Origin: Clostridiales bacterium
GTDB taxonomy: Bacteria; Bacillota; Clostridia; Lachnospirales; Lachnospiraceae
Length of the DNA stretch: 10,842 nucleotides
Direction: 5' to 3'
Assembly: GCA_021203285.1 (NCBI GenBank)
Contig: JAJQBM010000004.1
Location: 1 to 10,842 of the forward strand
The position numbers were made by a program, and so were the translations under genes. Shown piece by piece: positions 1 to 7,287 of this stretch. Numbering within the stretch: the stretch's first letter is position 1; each line of letters starts with the position of its first letter. A model generated the notes under the pieces. The model saw only the letters and a list, made by a program, of their open reading frames with translations, had not been told where the DNA came from and ran no database searches.

Positions 1-86
1 CGTTTTTATTATACGCTTTTACATATTATTATGCAATTATAAAACGAAGTAATTTTAACGATATAAAAAAGTCCGGGAGGTATATC

Positions 87-392
87 ATGGTCAATGTCTT
101 AAAACGAATTTATGAATATAGGGAAAAAAGAAATTGGACTGAGTATCAGCTCGCGGAAAGATCCGGCCTTACCCAGTCCACTATATCATCATGGTATCGA
201 AAAAATATGCTGCCTACCCTGCCATCACTCGAAAAGATATGTGCCGCTTTTGGCATCACCCTGTCTCAGTTCTTCGCAGAAGAAAAGGACGCGGTCTCCC
301 TGACAGACCTTCAGAGAAATCTTCTCTCTGAAATCAGTCATCTCTCAGAAAAGCAGCAGGAAGCTCTGCTTGATTTTATAAAAACTCTGTAG
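87..392 (+). CDS. XRE-family helix-turn-helix transcriptional regulator
   Basis: This 101-residue protein is a small DNA-binding regulator of the Cro/C1 (XRE) class. The helix-turn-helix lies at about residues 17-62: the segment with QLAERSGLTQSTISSW (residues 21-36) carries the recognition helix, and PSLEKICAAFGITLSQFF (46-63) is the usual closing part of the domain. The C-terminal 35 residues are a short helical tail (LSEKQQEALLDFIKTL) seen in many similar Clostridia proteins, perhaps for dimerisation. The start is set by GGGAGG at 75-80, six bases before the ATG. There is no ligand or peptidase domain, so its targets cannot be read from the sequence. It ends eight bases from the convergent cysteine synthase gene. 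The 86 bases upstream are AT-rich and hold no promoter I would defend. Confidence 0.9.
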   Translation: MVNVLKRIYEYREKRNWTEYQLAERSGLTQSTISSWYRKNMLPTLPSLEKICAAFGITLSQFFAEEKDAVSLTDLQRNLLSEISHLSEKQQEALLDFIKTL

Positions 393-400
393 CTGCGCGC

Positions 401-1330
401 TCAATCCTCAAACAACGGCGTAGAGAAGTACCGCTCCGCCGTGTCCGGAAGAACCGTAACGACAGTCTTTCCCTCACCCAGCTTTTCCGCCAGCTTCAGG
501 GCGGCGGCTACGTTCGTGCCGCTGGAGATCCCGCACATAATTCCCTCTTTTTTGGCCAGATCTTTCGCGGTCTGCAGCGCCTCCTCGTCGGAAACTATGT
601 AAATATCATCATAAATATCCCTGTTTAAGATCGGCGGGATGATCCCGTCGCCGATTCCCATCTGCAGATGCGTGCCGATGTCGCCGCCGGCCAGAATCGC
701 CGCGTTCTCCGGCTCCACCGCCCAGATCTCAATGTCCGGATTCTGCGCTTTCAGGGCCTCGCCGATACCGGTGATGGTTCCGCCGGTTCCGATGCCGGAG
801 CAGAAACCGTGAATCGGCCCTGCCACCTGTTCCATGATCTCCAGTGCGGTATGATGGCGATGCGCCTTCGTGTTGTTCTCATTCGCGAACTGCTGCGGGA
901 CGAAGACATGCTCATCCTCCTCCGCCATGCGAAGGGCGGTCTGCAGACATTCATCGATACATGCGCCGATATCACCGGCATCGTGAATCAGAATCACCTC
1001 CGCGCCGTAGTGCCGCACCAAAAGCCTTCGCTCCTCGCTGACGGAATCCGGCATGATGATGATCGTCCGGTATCCCTTGACAGCGCCGACTAGAGCCAGA
1101 CCGATCCCTTGATTTCCGCTGGTAGGCTCGACGATGATCGTGTCCGGGCTGATCTGCCCGGCGCGCTCCGCCTGTTCGATCATGTTGTAGGCCGTGCGCG
1201 TCTTGATGGACCCGCCCACATTGAGGTCCTCAAATTTTACAAGAATCTGGGCATTGCCCGGTTTGTTCATACGGTTCAGGCGCACGATAGGGGTGTGCCC
1301 GATGGCTTCCAAAACATTATTATAAATCAT
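401..1330 (-). CDS. Cysteine synthase-family PLP-dependent enzyme (CysK-like)
   Basis: The 309-residue protein is a fold-type II PLP enzyme of the cysteine synthase/cystathionine beta-synthase family, expected to make L-cysteine from O-acetylserine and sulfide in the cytoplasm. Visible landmarks are the Schiff-base lysine K43 in GGSIKTR, the substrate loop TSGNQG (70-75), the phosphate-binding GTGGT (181-185), and SSGTN (269-273) near the cofactor ring. The end, ERYFSTPLF, is typical of the family. The loop has Gln where classic CysK has Thr (TSGNTG), so the exact acceptor or donor is uncertain. A GTG at 1336 is an alternative start, but the GAGG of the ribosome binding site is only about four bases from it and ten from the ATG at 1330, so I chose the ATG. 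It follows the SDR gene after a 52-base gap and is probably the last gene of that operon. Confidence 0.88.
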   Translation of the reverse strand: MIYNNVLEAIGHTPIVRLNRMNKPGNAQILVKFEDLNVGGSIKTRTAYNMIEQAERAGQISPDTIIVEPTSGNQGIGLALVGAVKGYRTIIIMPDSVSEERRLLVRHYGAEVILIHDAGDIGACIDECLQTALRMAEEDEHVFVPQQFANENNTKAHRHHTALEIMEQVAGPIHGFCSGIGTGGTITGIGEALKAQNPDIEIWAVEPENAAILAGGDIGTHLQMGIGDGIIPPILNRDIYDDIYIVSDEEALQTAKDLAKKEGIMCGISSGTNVAAALKLAEKLGEGKTVVTVLPDTAERYFSTPLFED

Positions 1331-1382
1331 TTTCACTCATCCTCTTCTATTTTTTCTTCAAGGGAGATACCGCGGATTCGCT

Positions 1383-2165
1383 TCACATCCGCCGCATCAG
1401 CTCCCAGACGTAGATCAGCGCTGTCTTCGGGAGCAGCTTGGAGAATATCCGATGGAAGAAACACATAAATCCCGGCGTTGACACGGCAAATCCCCTCCGG
1501 CTGGCCCGAAGCGCCCGCCGCACCACGTTTTCCTTTTTTGATGCGAAAAGAAAATGTTTTATGGAGTTTCCCGGGCTCGGATTCGCCTCGTTGTCTCTCG
1601 CAATCGGCAGAAACTCTGTGTCTGTCACCCACCATGGGCAGACTGCCGTCACCACAATCCCGCGGGGCAGCAGCTCCATGCGCAGGGAACGGGTGTAGCT
1701 ATACAGGAAGGCTTTGCTTGCGGCATACAGATTCAACTGCGGCACCGGCTGGAAGGACGAGGTGGAGCAAAGCTGCATAATCCGGTCGCCCGCCCGCATA
1801 TGGGGCAGAACTGCCAGCGTCGTGTCCACGGCCGCCTTACAGTTCAGGTCGATCATATGGTCCGAGTCGTACCGCGTTACCTCCTCATAATCGCCGATCT
1901 TTCCGTAGCCCGCACAGTTGACAAAGAGGCCGACCTGCACCTCTTCCCGCAGCAGTTCCTCCAGCTTTGTGATGTTTTCAGCCTCGGTCAGATCCATCGG
2001 GATGACCTTCGCCGGATGTGAAAGCTGCCGGGCAAGCTCTTCCAGACGCTCCCGCCGCCGCGCCACAAGCCAGATCTCGTCGATGTTTTTCTCCTGCTCG
2101 TCAATTTGCCGGGCGAAAACGCTACCCATTCCGCTGGAAGCGCCGGTAATCAATGCAATTCTCAT
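1383..2165 (-). CDS. SDR-family NAD(P)-dependent oxidoreductase
   Basis: This 260-residue protein is a classical short-chain dehydrogenase/reductase. The Rossmann motif TGASSGMG is at residues 7-14, the strand-4 motif NCAG at 83-86 (canonical NNAG), the catalytic serine lies in STSS (134-137), and the catalytic pair is Y147-x-x-x-K151. Arginines after strand 2 (ARRRERL, 35-41) favour NADP(H). CPWWVTD (176-182) replaces the common PG motif. The tail (about 230-258) is rich in hydrophobic and basic residues, so membrane association is possible. An upstream in-frame start at 2321 would add 52 low-complexity Arg/Cys/Gly-rich residues before the Rossmann motif; the ATG at 2165, preceded by GGGAGGGG, is the better start. 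It overlaps the upstream small gene by four bases (ATGA), implying translational coupling. The substrate is unknown. Confidence 0.9.
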   Translation of the reverse strand: MRIALITGASSGMGSVFARQIDEQEKNIDEIWLVARRRERLEELARQLSHPAKVIPMDLTEAENITKLEELLREEVQVGLFVNCAGYGKIGDYEEVTRYDSDHMIDLNCKAAVDTTLAVLPHMRAGDRIMQLCSTSSFQPVPQLNLYAASKAFLYSYTRSLRMELLPRGIVVTAVCPWWVTDTEFLPIARDNEANPSPGNSIKHFLFASKKENVVRRALRASRRGFAVSTPGFMCFFHRIFSKLLPKTALIYVWELMRRM

Positions 2166-2353
2166 ACGCCGTCCCCTCCCTTCGAATCCCGCGAAATCCC
2201 GCCACCGTCCGCTGACCTTCTCTTTCTGCGGTACACAAGCAGCTCCGCCGCAAAGAGAACAAGCCCGACGAGAAAGCACGCCACAACCACGGTTCCCGCG
2301 AGGGAAGTCAGAAATCTCCATATAAATTCGGCAATGTCACACACATTTTCCAT
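2162..2353 (-). CDS. Small single-span membrane protein, hypothetical
   Basis: The 63-residue product has an acidic, short N terminus, a hydrophobic helix at about residues 15-41 (LTSLAGTVVVACFLVGLVLF and following), then a basic stretch YRRKRRS and a Gly/Asp-rich tail. The charge pattern predicts the C terminus in the cytoplasm. I do not recognise a family. Support for it being a real gene: a plausible ribosome binding site (AGAGGA, about nine bases before the ATG), a length that ends exactly in an ATGA overlap with the SDR start, and an obvious membrane segment. Against: the DNA is also open in other frames, and short hydrophobic frames arise by chance. The job may simply be to couple translation to, or tether, the SDR enzyme; that is inference. 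Confidence 0.55.
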   Translation of the reverse strand: MENVCDIAEFIWRFLTSLAGTVVVACFLVGLVLFAAELLVYRRKRRSADGGGISRDSKGGDGV

Positions 2354-2420
2354 CCTTGCGATTCCTCTTTTCCTACTGCAAACAACTTACTCTATCTTAT
2401 GCAACCATGCAATTTCTCCA

Positions 2421-3203
2421 TCACCCGCAGAGATTCTTTTTCAGAAACTCCACTGCGTAATCCAGTCTCTGTTGATTATAGGAAAGCGTTGCAAAATCAT
2501 GATCCGCGCCCTCCACCGGATGGAGCACGCACTGTCCGCCCAATATTTCCTGCAGGCGCACGGAATAGGAAAAATCCACCGACATGTCCGATGTCCCGTG
2601 GACAATCTGAACCGGCCCGGCGTACTTTTTCATCGCTTCCCAGACATTGACTGTTTTCGCATCCTCCACATAGATCCAGCCCAGCTTTGTTCCCCTGAAA
2701 TCAATATACCCGTTTTCTTCGATATTATCCAGAGAAACGCCCAACATCTCGCTGCCGTGAGCCATATCCGGAATGCACAGCGCCGGCGCCCACAGGCTCA
2801 GTGCCTGAATCTGATCCGGCACGGCCGCAGCCGCCAGGCAGGAGACCAGGCCGCCCTGACTCATCCCGTGCAGCGCCACCCTCGACAAATCCGCATACTC
2901 CAGTGTCCGTACATATTCCAACAGCGCAAACACATCCGCCACTTCCGTCAGAACCGACATCTCCTCAAACGCACCGTCGCTCTCCCCGCTGCCCATAAAA
3001 TCAAAGCAGATCGCCGCGATTCCCTCCTCGCAGAGCCTCCGGGCCAGCCGCGTGTGAATAAACAGCGTCTCATTTCGGTTTGCCGTAAACCCGTGGCAGA
3101 TCACGGACAGCGGCACCTTGTGCTTCGCAGACGCGCCCTCCGGAATGTATGCCATCCCGCGGAGCGTGTAGGTTCCCCTGTTAAATTCTATGTATTTCTG
3201 CAT
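2421..3203 (-). CDS. Alpha/beta hydrolase, esterase-like (cinnamoyl/feruloyl esterase group)
   Basis: The 260-residue protein is a cytoplasmic serine hydrolase with no signal peptide. The nucleophile S115 sits in GMSQGG (113-118), the likely acid is D206 in HGTSDMSV, and the histidine is H235 in GADHDF. The oxyanion strand ends in CHGFTANRNE (36-45), and FDFMGSGESDG (68-78) follows strand 4. These segments and the overall length resemble the Butyrivibrio Est1E and Lactobacillus cinnamoyl esterases, with an insertion between about residues 140 and 190 that usually forms the acyl-binding lid. The natural substrate (hydroxycinnamate ester or another small ester) is not decidable here. The start at 3203 is fixed by GGAGG eight to nine bases upstream. 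It begins 17 bases after the broken DUF1294 gene, so the two are probably one transcript. Confidence 0.88.
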   Translation of the reverse strand: MQKYIEFNRGTYTLRGMAYIPEGASAKHKVPLSVICHGFTANRNETLFIHTRLARRLCEEGIAAICFDFMGSGESDGAFEEMSVLTEVADVFALLEYVRTLEYADLSRVALHGMSQGGLVSCLAAAAVPDQIQALSLWAPALCIPDMAHGSEMLGVSLDNIEENGYIDFRGTKLGWIYVEDAKTVNVWEAMKKYAGPVQIVHGTSDMSVDFSYSVRLQEILGGQCVLHPVEGADHDFATLSYNQQRLDYAVEFLKKNLCG

Positions 3204-3220
3204 GTGCTGTGCCTCCTATT

Positions 3221-3516
3221 TCAAAACAAGAAAACACCTGTCGTCACATATCTCACAATCACAACCACAAGAAACGCCTGCGCGGCCAGTATCGCCGGCA
3301 TCCCAACCACGAACTTCGCGTGCCGCGTCTTGTGGCGGAACACATACATTCCCGCCAGACTTCCGATGCTGCCGCCGACCGCGGCTGCACAAACAGCCTC
3401 GCCTCCGGGATCCGCCATTTTCCCCTTCTGGCCTTCCGCTTATCGAGTCCCATGGAGAAAAATCCAACGAGGTTGATCACGATCAGATAACCGATCCCTA
3501 TGATTTTCCAAACCAT
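3221..3516 (-). pseudogene. DUF1294 small membrane protein, frameshifted
   Basis: The reading frame starts at 3516 (GGAGG nine bases upstream) and gives a first membrane helix followed by MGLDKRKARRGKWRIPEARLF, the hallmark N-terminal half of DUF1294 proteins. After residue 42 (ends at 3391) this frame runs into unrelated Arg/Ser-rich sequence. The next frame supplies the expected second half, GGSIGSLAGMYVFRHKTRHAKF followed by two hydrophobic stretches, ending at 3221. Between the TTT codon and GGSIG there are 14 bases (3377-3390) where 15 would keep frame, so one base is missing. Restored, the product would be about 98 residues, the normal family size. No slippery heptamer is visible, so programmed frameshifting is unlikely; a real deletion or a base-calling error are the two options. 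DUF1294 function is unknown. Confidence 0.8.
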
Positions 3517-3542
3517 TCCGCAACGCCTCCGGATATATGAGG

Positions 3543-3568
3543 AAAAGCCCGGCTTTTTCAAGTCGGGC
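3543..3568 (-). terminator. Probable intrinsic terminator after secDF
   Basis: Read on the minus strand, GCCCG (3568-3564) pairs with CGGGC (3551-3547) around a 12-base loop and is followed at once by four T residues. It starts 12 bases after the secDF stop codon. The stem is only five to six base pairs and the T run is short, so termination is probably partial and some readthrough into the DUF1294 and hydrolase genes is likely. Confidence 0.5.
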
Positions 3569-3579
3569 CAGCTTCCCGT

Positions 3580-5793
3580 TTATTTCTTCTTTTTCTTCTT
3601 TGACGGTTTCGGCTGCTCGGCCTCCGCCTTCACGGTCTGCTTTTTCAGAGACCGGTTTTTCATCATATACCAGATGGCGCCGGTCAGGAAGACAGACGAG
3701 TACGCGCCGCAGACCACGCCGACCATCAGCGGGCCTGTGAACTCCCGAATCGAAGACACGCCGAGAACGAAGATCATCAGAACCATGATGAAGGTCGTCA
3801 GGGACGTATTGATGCTTCGGGACAGCGTCTGCGTGATACTGTTGTTGACCACCAGCTTCAGATCCGCATTCCGGTTGCCCTCCTCCAGAGCCATGTTCTC
3901 ACGGATACGGTCAAAGATAACGATGGTAGCGTTGATCGAGTAACCGACCAGCGTCAGCATGCAGGCGATGAAGGCCGTGCCCACGCTCGTCCGCGACAGC
4001 GCATAAAACGCCAGCACGATGAGGACATCGTGAACCAGCGCGATGACCGCGCTGCCCGCCAAACGGATATCCTTAAACCGGAACCAGATGTAAATCAGCA
4101 TGCAGATCGTCGCGATAATCACCGCCCAGATGGCATCGGAACGCATCTCGCTACTGATCGTGGAACTGATATTCTGGGACTCGGAGACGTCATCCTCCGT
4201 CACGCCGAAATTCTCACCGAGAATGTCGATCATCTCCTGCCGCTCATCCAGCGTCAGGGTGCGGGTCTTAAACACAACATCCGTGCTGTCCGCCACCTTC
4301 TGGGTCTGGATGTTGCTGTCTCCGGTAACCTCTTCAATACAAGGAACAATCTCCTCGTCGATCTCCTCGATCGTGTAGTCCGTGTCAAACGTAACCGTCG
4401 TCGAGGTGCCGCACATGAACTCCATGCTGAAGTTCAACGCATTGTTTCCTCCTGCCTTGTAAACGCCCATGCCGACGAAACCGGCCGCAATGATCGCGAC
4501 GGAAATGCCGATGCAGAGGAAACGCTTGCCGAGGAAATTGATCGGAGCTCTCTGCTTTTTCTCCCCGTAGAATTTCTTATCCTTAAATCCCATCCCGTAC
4601 AGCGACTTCAGCAGCCACCGGGTGATGACCAGCGCAGTAAACATTGAGAAAATGATACCGAGCGCCAGCGTCGTCGCGAATCCGCGGATGGAGCCGGAGC
4701 CGCGCAGATAGAGGACGACCGCCGCGATCAGCGTCGTGATGTTGCCGTCCAGAATCGCGGAGAACGCCTTTTTAAATCCCTCCGTGATGGAGGTGCCGAC
4801 CGACTTGCCCGCGCCGATCTCCTCCTTGATACGGGCAAATATAATCACGTTCGCGTCCACGGCCATACCGATCGACAGGATGATGCCCGCGATGCCGGCC
4901 AGTGTCAGCGTGATATGATACAGATGCAGGACCGACAAAAGGATGCCGGTGTAAATCAGCAGCGCGATGGACGCCGCCAGACCCGGAATCCGATAAAAAA
5001 TCAGCATAAACACAATGATGATCAGTATACCGATGATGGCCGCGAGGATGCTGGAACTCAGCGCCTGAGAGCCGAGCTTCGCGCCAACCACCTCAGACTG
5101 CAGCTCCTCCAGCTCCAATGTCAGGGAACCGCTGCGGATCTGCGTCGCCAGAATCTCCGTCTCCTCGTAGGTATCCATACCGGTGATCTCCGCCACGCCG
5201 TTGGAGATCACAGAGTTTACTAGCGGATAGGTGATGCACTCGCCGTTATAGTAAATCGGCAGGTAATCATTCAGATAGGTCGCCGTATATTCCGCAAAAA
5301 TCTCCGCGCCCTCATCGTTGAGCGTCAATTCCACACAGTAGGATGTGGAACCGGTCATGCTGTCTGTGATTGTCCCTGCCTGAGCGTCCACGACATAATC
5401 GCCGGTCATGTAGACCTCTCCGTCCGTCGTCTGGAACTCCAGCGTGCCCGGATTGCCGAGCTCCTCCAGAATCTCATTGGCGTCCGTCACACCGGGAATC
5501 TCCACCGTGATCCGGTTGTCGCCGACCTGATAGACCTCCGCCTCCGTGCTGTAGGCGCTGACACGCTGCTCCAACTGGTAGACCGTGTCCGACATATCCT
5601 CCGAGGACGGTGTCTCGTCTCCCACAACCTGATAGGTTATGCTGACACCACCGGCCAGATCCAGTCCCAGCTTGATGCCGGCCTCGCTGTCCTTTGCCAC
5701 CGTGCCCTTCACAACGCCGTAGGTATAATACCCGAGAAGCGCCGTAATCGCCGCCAGTAGGACAAAGACTACGATTGACTTTCTTTTCTTCAT
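3580..5793 (-). CDS. secDF: Fused protein translocase subunit SecDF
   Basis: The 737-residue membrane protein is a SecD-SecF fusion, an RND-fold partner of SecYEG that uses the proton-motive force to help pull exported proteins across the membrane. The SecD half has TM1 (residues 6-27), the DLAGG motif (45-49, usually DLRGG), the large periplasmic P1 region (about 60-240), and TM2-6 with GMAVDANVIIFARIKEE (309-325), including D313. The SecF half begins with a helix at about 424-446, then FSMEFMCGTS (455-464), its own periplasmic domain, and helices with GYSINATIVIFDRIREN (617-633), followed by NTSLTTF. The usual SecF aspartate in GYSIND is Ala here. The C terminus is a cytoplasmic Lys-rich tail. 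GGAGGG eight bases before the ATG sets the start. It lies 18 bases after scfB and is probably in that operon. Confidence 0.95.
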   Translation of the reverse strand: MKKRKSIVVFVLLAAITALLGYYTYGVVKGTVAKDSEAGIKLGLDLAGGVSITYQVVGDETPSSEDMSDTVYQLEQRVSAYSTEAEVYQVGDNRITVEIPGVTDANEILEELGNPGTLEFQTTDGEVYMTGDYVVDAQAGTITDSMTGSTSYCVELTLNDEGAEIFAEYTATYLNDYLPIYYNGECITYPLVNSVISNGVAEITGMDTYEETEILATQIRSGSLTLELEELQSEVVGAKLGSQALSSSILAAIIGILIIIVFMLIFYRIPGLAASIALLIYTGILLSVLHLYHITLTLAGIAGIILSIGMAVDANVIIFARIKEEIGAGKSVGTSITEGFKKAFSAILDGNITTLIAAVVLYLRGSGSIRGFATTLALGIIFSMFTALVITRWLLKSLYGMGFKDKKFYGEKKQRAPINFLGKRFLCIGISVAIIAAGFVGMGVYKAGGNNALNFSMEFMCGTSTTVTFDTDYTIEEIDEEIVPCIEEVTGDSNIQTQKVADSTDVVFKTRTLTLDERQEMIDILGENFGVTEDDVSESQNISSTISSEMRSDAIWAVIIATICMLIYIWFRFKDIRLAGSAVIALVHDVLIVLAFYALSRTSVGTAFIACMLTLVGYSINATIVIFDRIRENMALEEGNRNADLKLVVNNSITQTLSRSINTSLTTFIMVLMIFVLGVSSIREFTGPLMVGVVCGAYSSVFLTGAIWYMMKNRSLKKQTVKAEAEQPKPSKKKKKK

Positions 5794-5811
5794 TGCGATT
5801 TCCCTCCAAAC

Positions 5812-7164
5812 TTAATCGGCTGTCGCCGCTTTTATCATGATTGCGCACTCGATCCGTTTTTTCTGGAGCGCGCAGCCGATATCATATGCATCGTTGATAT
5901 TCCCGTGGAAATGGTAGGAGTTTGCCGCGCATCCGCCGCTGCAGTAAAACCGTGTGAAACAGTCCCTGCATTTTTCCTTCGCGTAAACATTGCAGCTCTT
6001 AAACTCGTCCCGGATGTCCGTCCGCGTCACGCCGTCCCAGACATTCCCCATGAGAAAATCCTCATTCCCCACAAACTGGTGACAGGGGTACAGATCTCCC
6101 CACGGCGTCACCGCCAGATACTCCGTGCCGGAACCGCAGCCGGACAGCCGCTTTGCCACGCACGGGCCTCCCTCCAGATCAATCATAAAATGGAAGAAAT
6201 TAAACTCCCGCCCCTCGGCTTTGCGCCGGACCATCTCGGCCGCCAGCTTGTCATACTCCGCAAAAAGCTGCGGCAGGTCCTCCTCGCGGAGCGCATAAGC
6301 CTCCGAATCCTCCGCAACCACCGGTTCAACGGAAATCTGCTGAAATCCCAAATCCGCCAGATGGAGCACATCCTCGGAAAAATCCAGATTGTAGTGGGTA
6401 TAGGTTCCCCTGACATAATACTTTTCCTGATGCCTGCTCTCGGCAAACTTCTGGAACTTCGGAACGATCAGGTCATAGCTGCCCTGCCCCTTCCGGAACG
6501 GCCGCATATGGTCGTTGACCTCCTTGCGCCCGTCGATGCTCAAAACCACATTCCCCATCTCGCGGTTGGCAAACTCCATGATCTCGTCATTTAAGAGCAC
6601 GCCGTTTGTCGTCAGGGTGAAGCGGAAATTCTTGTCGTGAAGCTTCTCCTGCTCCCGGCCGTAAGCCACAAGCTCCTTCACCACATTCCAGTTCATCAGG
6701 GGCTCCCCGCCGAAGAAATCGACCTCCAGATTGCGCCGGTTCCCGGAATTCGCAATGAGAAAATCCAGCGCCCGCTTCCCGACCTCAAAGCTCATCAGCT
6801 CCCGTCGGCCGTGGTACTCACCCTCCTCCGCAAAACAGTAGCGGCAGGCGAGATTGCAGTCATGGGCAATATGCAGACAAAGAGCCTTGACCACCGTCGG
6901 CCGGCTCTTGAAATCCGTGATGTAATCCTCGTACTCATCCTCCGTAAAAAGCAGGCCGTCCGCGGCAAGCTGCGCCACCTCGTCATAGGCCTCCGCCAGC
7001 TCCTCCGGCGGATAAACGGCAGAAAGCTGTCCTACGATCTCCTCCTTGCTGTGCCCCTCATAGAGCGCAATGATCTCGTAGGTCGCATCGTCCACCACAT
7101 GCACCGCGCCGCTGTTTACATCGAGAACGATATTGTAGCCATTGTTTTTATACTGGTGAATCAT
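5812..7164 (-). CDS. scfB: Radical SAM SCIFF peptide maturase (thioether-forming, SPASM domain)
   Basis: This 450-residue enzyme converts the SCIFF precursor peptide into a thioether-crosslinked product using S-adenosylmethionine and iron-sulfur clusters. The N-terminal 80 residues (MIHQYKNNGYNIVLDVNSGA onward) form the peptide-recognition (RRE-like) region. The radical SAM cluster motif is C103-x3-C107-x2-C110, followed by the GGEP motif (152-155). The SPASM region that binds auxiliary clusters carries C335, C343, C361, C391, C399, C402, C408, C412 and C431, the full cysteine count expected. The start at 7164 is supported by AAGGAAG upstream and by the family's MIHQY beginning; an upstream in-frame start at 7197 would add 11 residues without an evident ribosome site. 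It sits 123 bases downstream of scfA, with a hairpin in between, and 18 bases before secDF. Confidence 0.95.
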   Translation of the reverse strand: MIHQYKNNGYNIVLDVNSGAVHVVDDATYEIIALYEGHSKEEIVGQLSAVYPPEELAEAYDEVAQLAADGLLFTEDEYEDYITDFKSRPTVVKALCLHIAHDCNLACRYCFAEEGEYHGRRELMSFEVGKRALDFLIANSGNRRNLEVDFFGGEPLMNWNVVKELVAYGREQEKLHDKNFRFTLTTNGVLLNDEIMEFANREMGNVVLSIDGRKEVNDHMRPFRKGQGSYDLIVPKFQKFAESRHQEKYYVRGTYTHYNLDFSEDVLHLADLGFQQISVEPVVAEDSEAYALREEDLPQLFAEYDKLAAEMVRRKAEGREFNFFHFMIDLEGGPCVAKRLSGCGSGTEYLAVTPWGDLYPCHQFVGNEDFLMGNVWDGVTRTDIRDEFKSCNVYAKEKCRDCFTRFYCSGGCAANSYHFHGNINDAYDIGCALQKKRIECAIMIKAATAD

Positions 7165-7217
7165 GAAACTTCCTTCATAAAATACGTTACACGGCAAAAT
7201 TCAGAATAACAGTACAA

Positions 7218-7245
7218 AGACCGCATGCGTTGCGGCATACGGCCT
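7218..7245 (-). promoter_or_regulatory. Strong hairpin between scfA and scfB (attenuator-like)
   Basis: On the minus strand a stem of about 11 base pairs, with core CCGTATGC pairing with GCATGCGG (one G-U), closes over the six-base loop CGCAAC. Only three T residues follow, so it looks like a weak terminator or an mRNA-stabilising structure rather than a full stop. Placed between a short peptide gene and its modifying enzyme, it would give more precursor than enzyme; that role is inferred. Confidence 0.6.
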
Positions 7246-7287
7246 CGTGTAGTGTCTTCATGTCATAATCACAAATCTATAGGCAGC

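Noticed and set aside
2166..2321. N-terminal extension of the SDR protein by 52 residues from an ATG at 2321.
   Set aside because: The added residues are low-complexity, come before a Rossmann motif that should be near the N terminus, and the ATG at 2165 has a strong ribosome binding site.
2106..3476. A 456-codon plus-strand open frame.
   Set aside because: It is antisense to the SDR, small membrane protein and hydrolase genes, rich in His/Arg/Pro from GC-rich reverse frames, and shows no domain.
3532..3561. A TTGAAA/TATATC promoter (18-base spacer, minus strand) for the DUF1294-hydrolase operon.
   Set aside because: Transcription would begin at or after the ribosome binding site at 3526-3530, and the -35 lies inside the terminator stem-loop, so it could not give a translatable message.
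5905..6594. A 229-codon plus-strand open frame opposite scfB.
   Set aside because: The opposite strand encodes a complete radical SAM/SPASM protein with all expected cysteines; this frame has no motif or ribosome binding site.
7216..7245. Calling the scfA-scfB hairpin a full intrinsic terminator.
   Set aside because: Only three T residues follow the stem and no new promoter is visible before scfB, so complete termination would leave scfB and secDF unexpressed.
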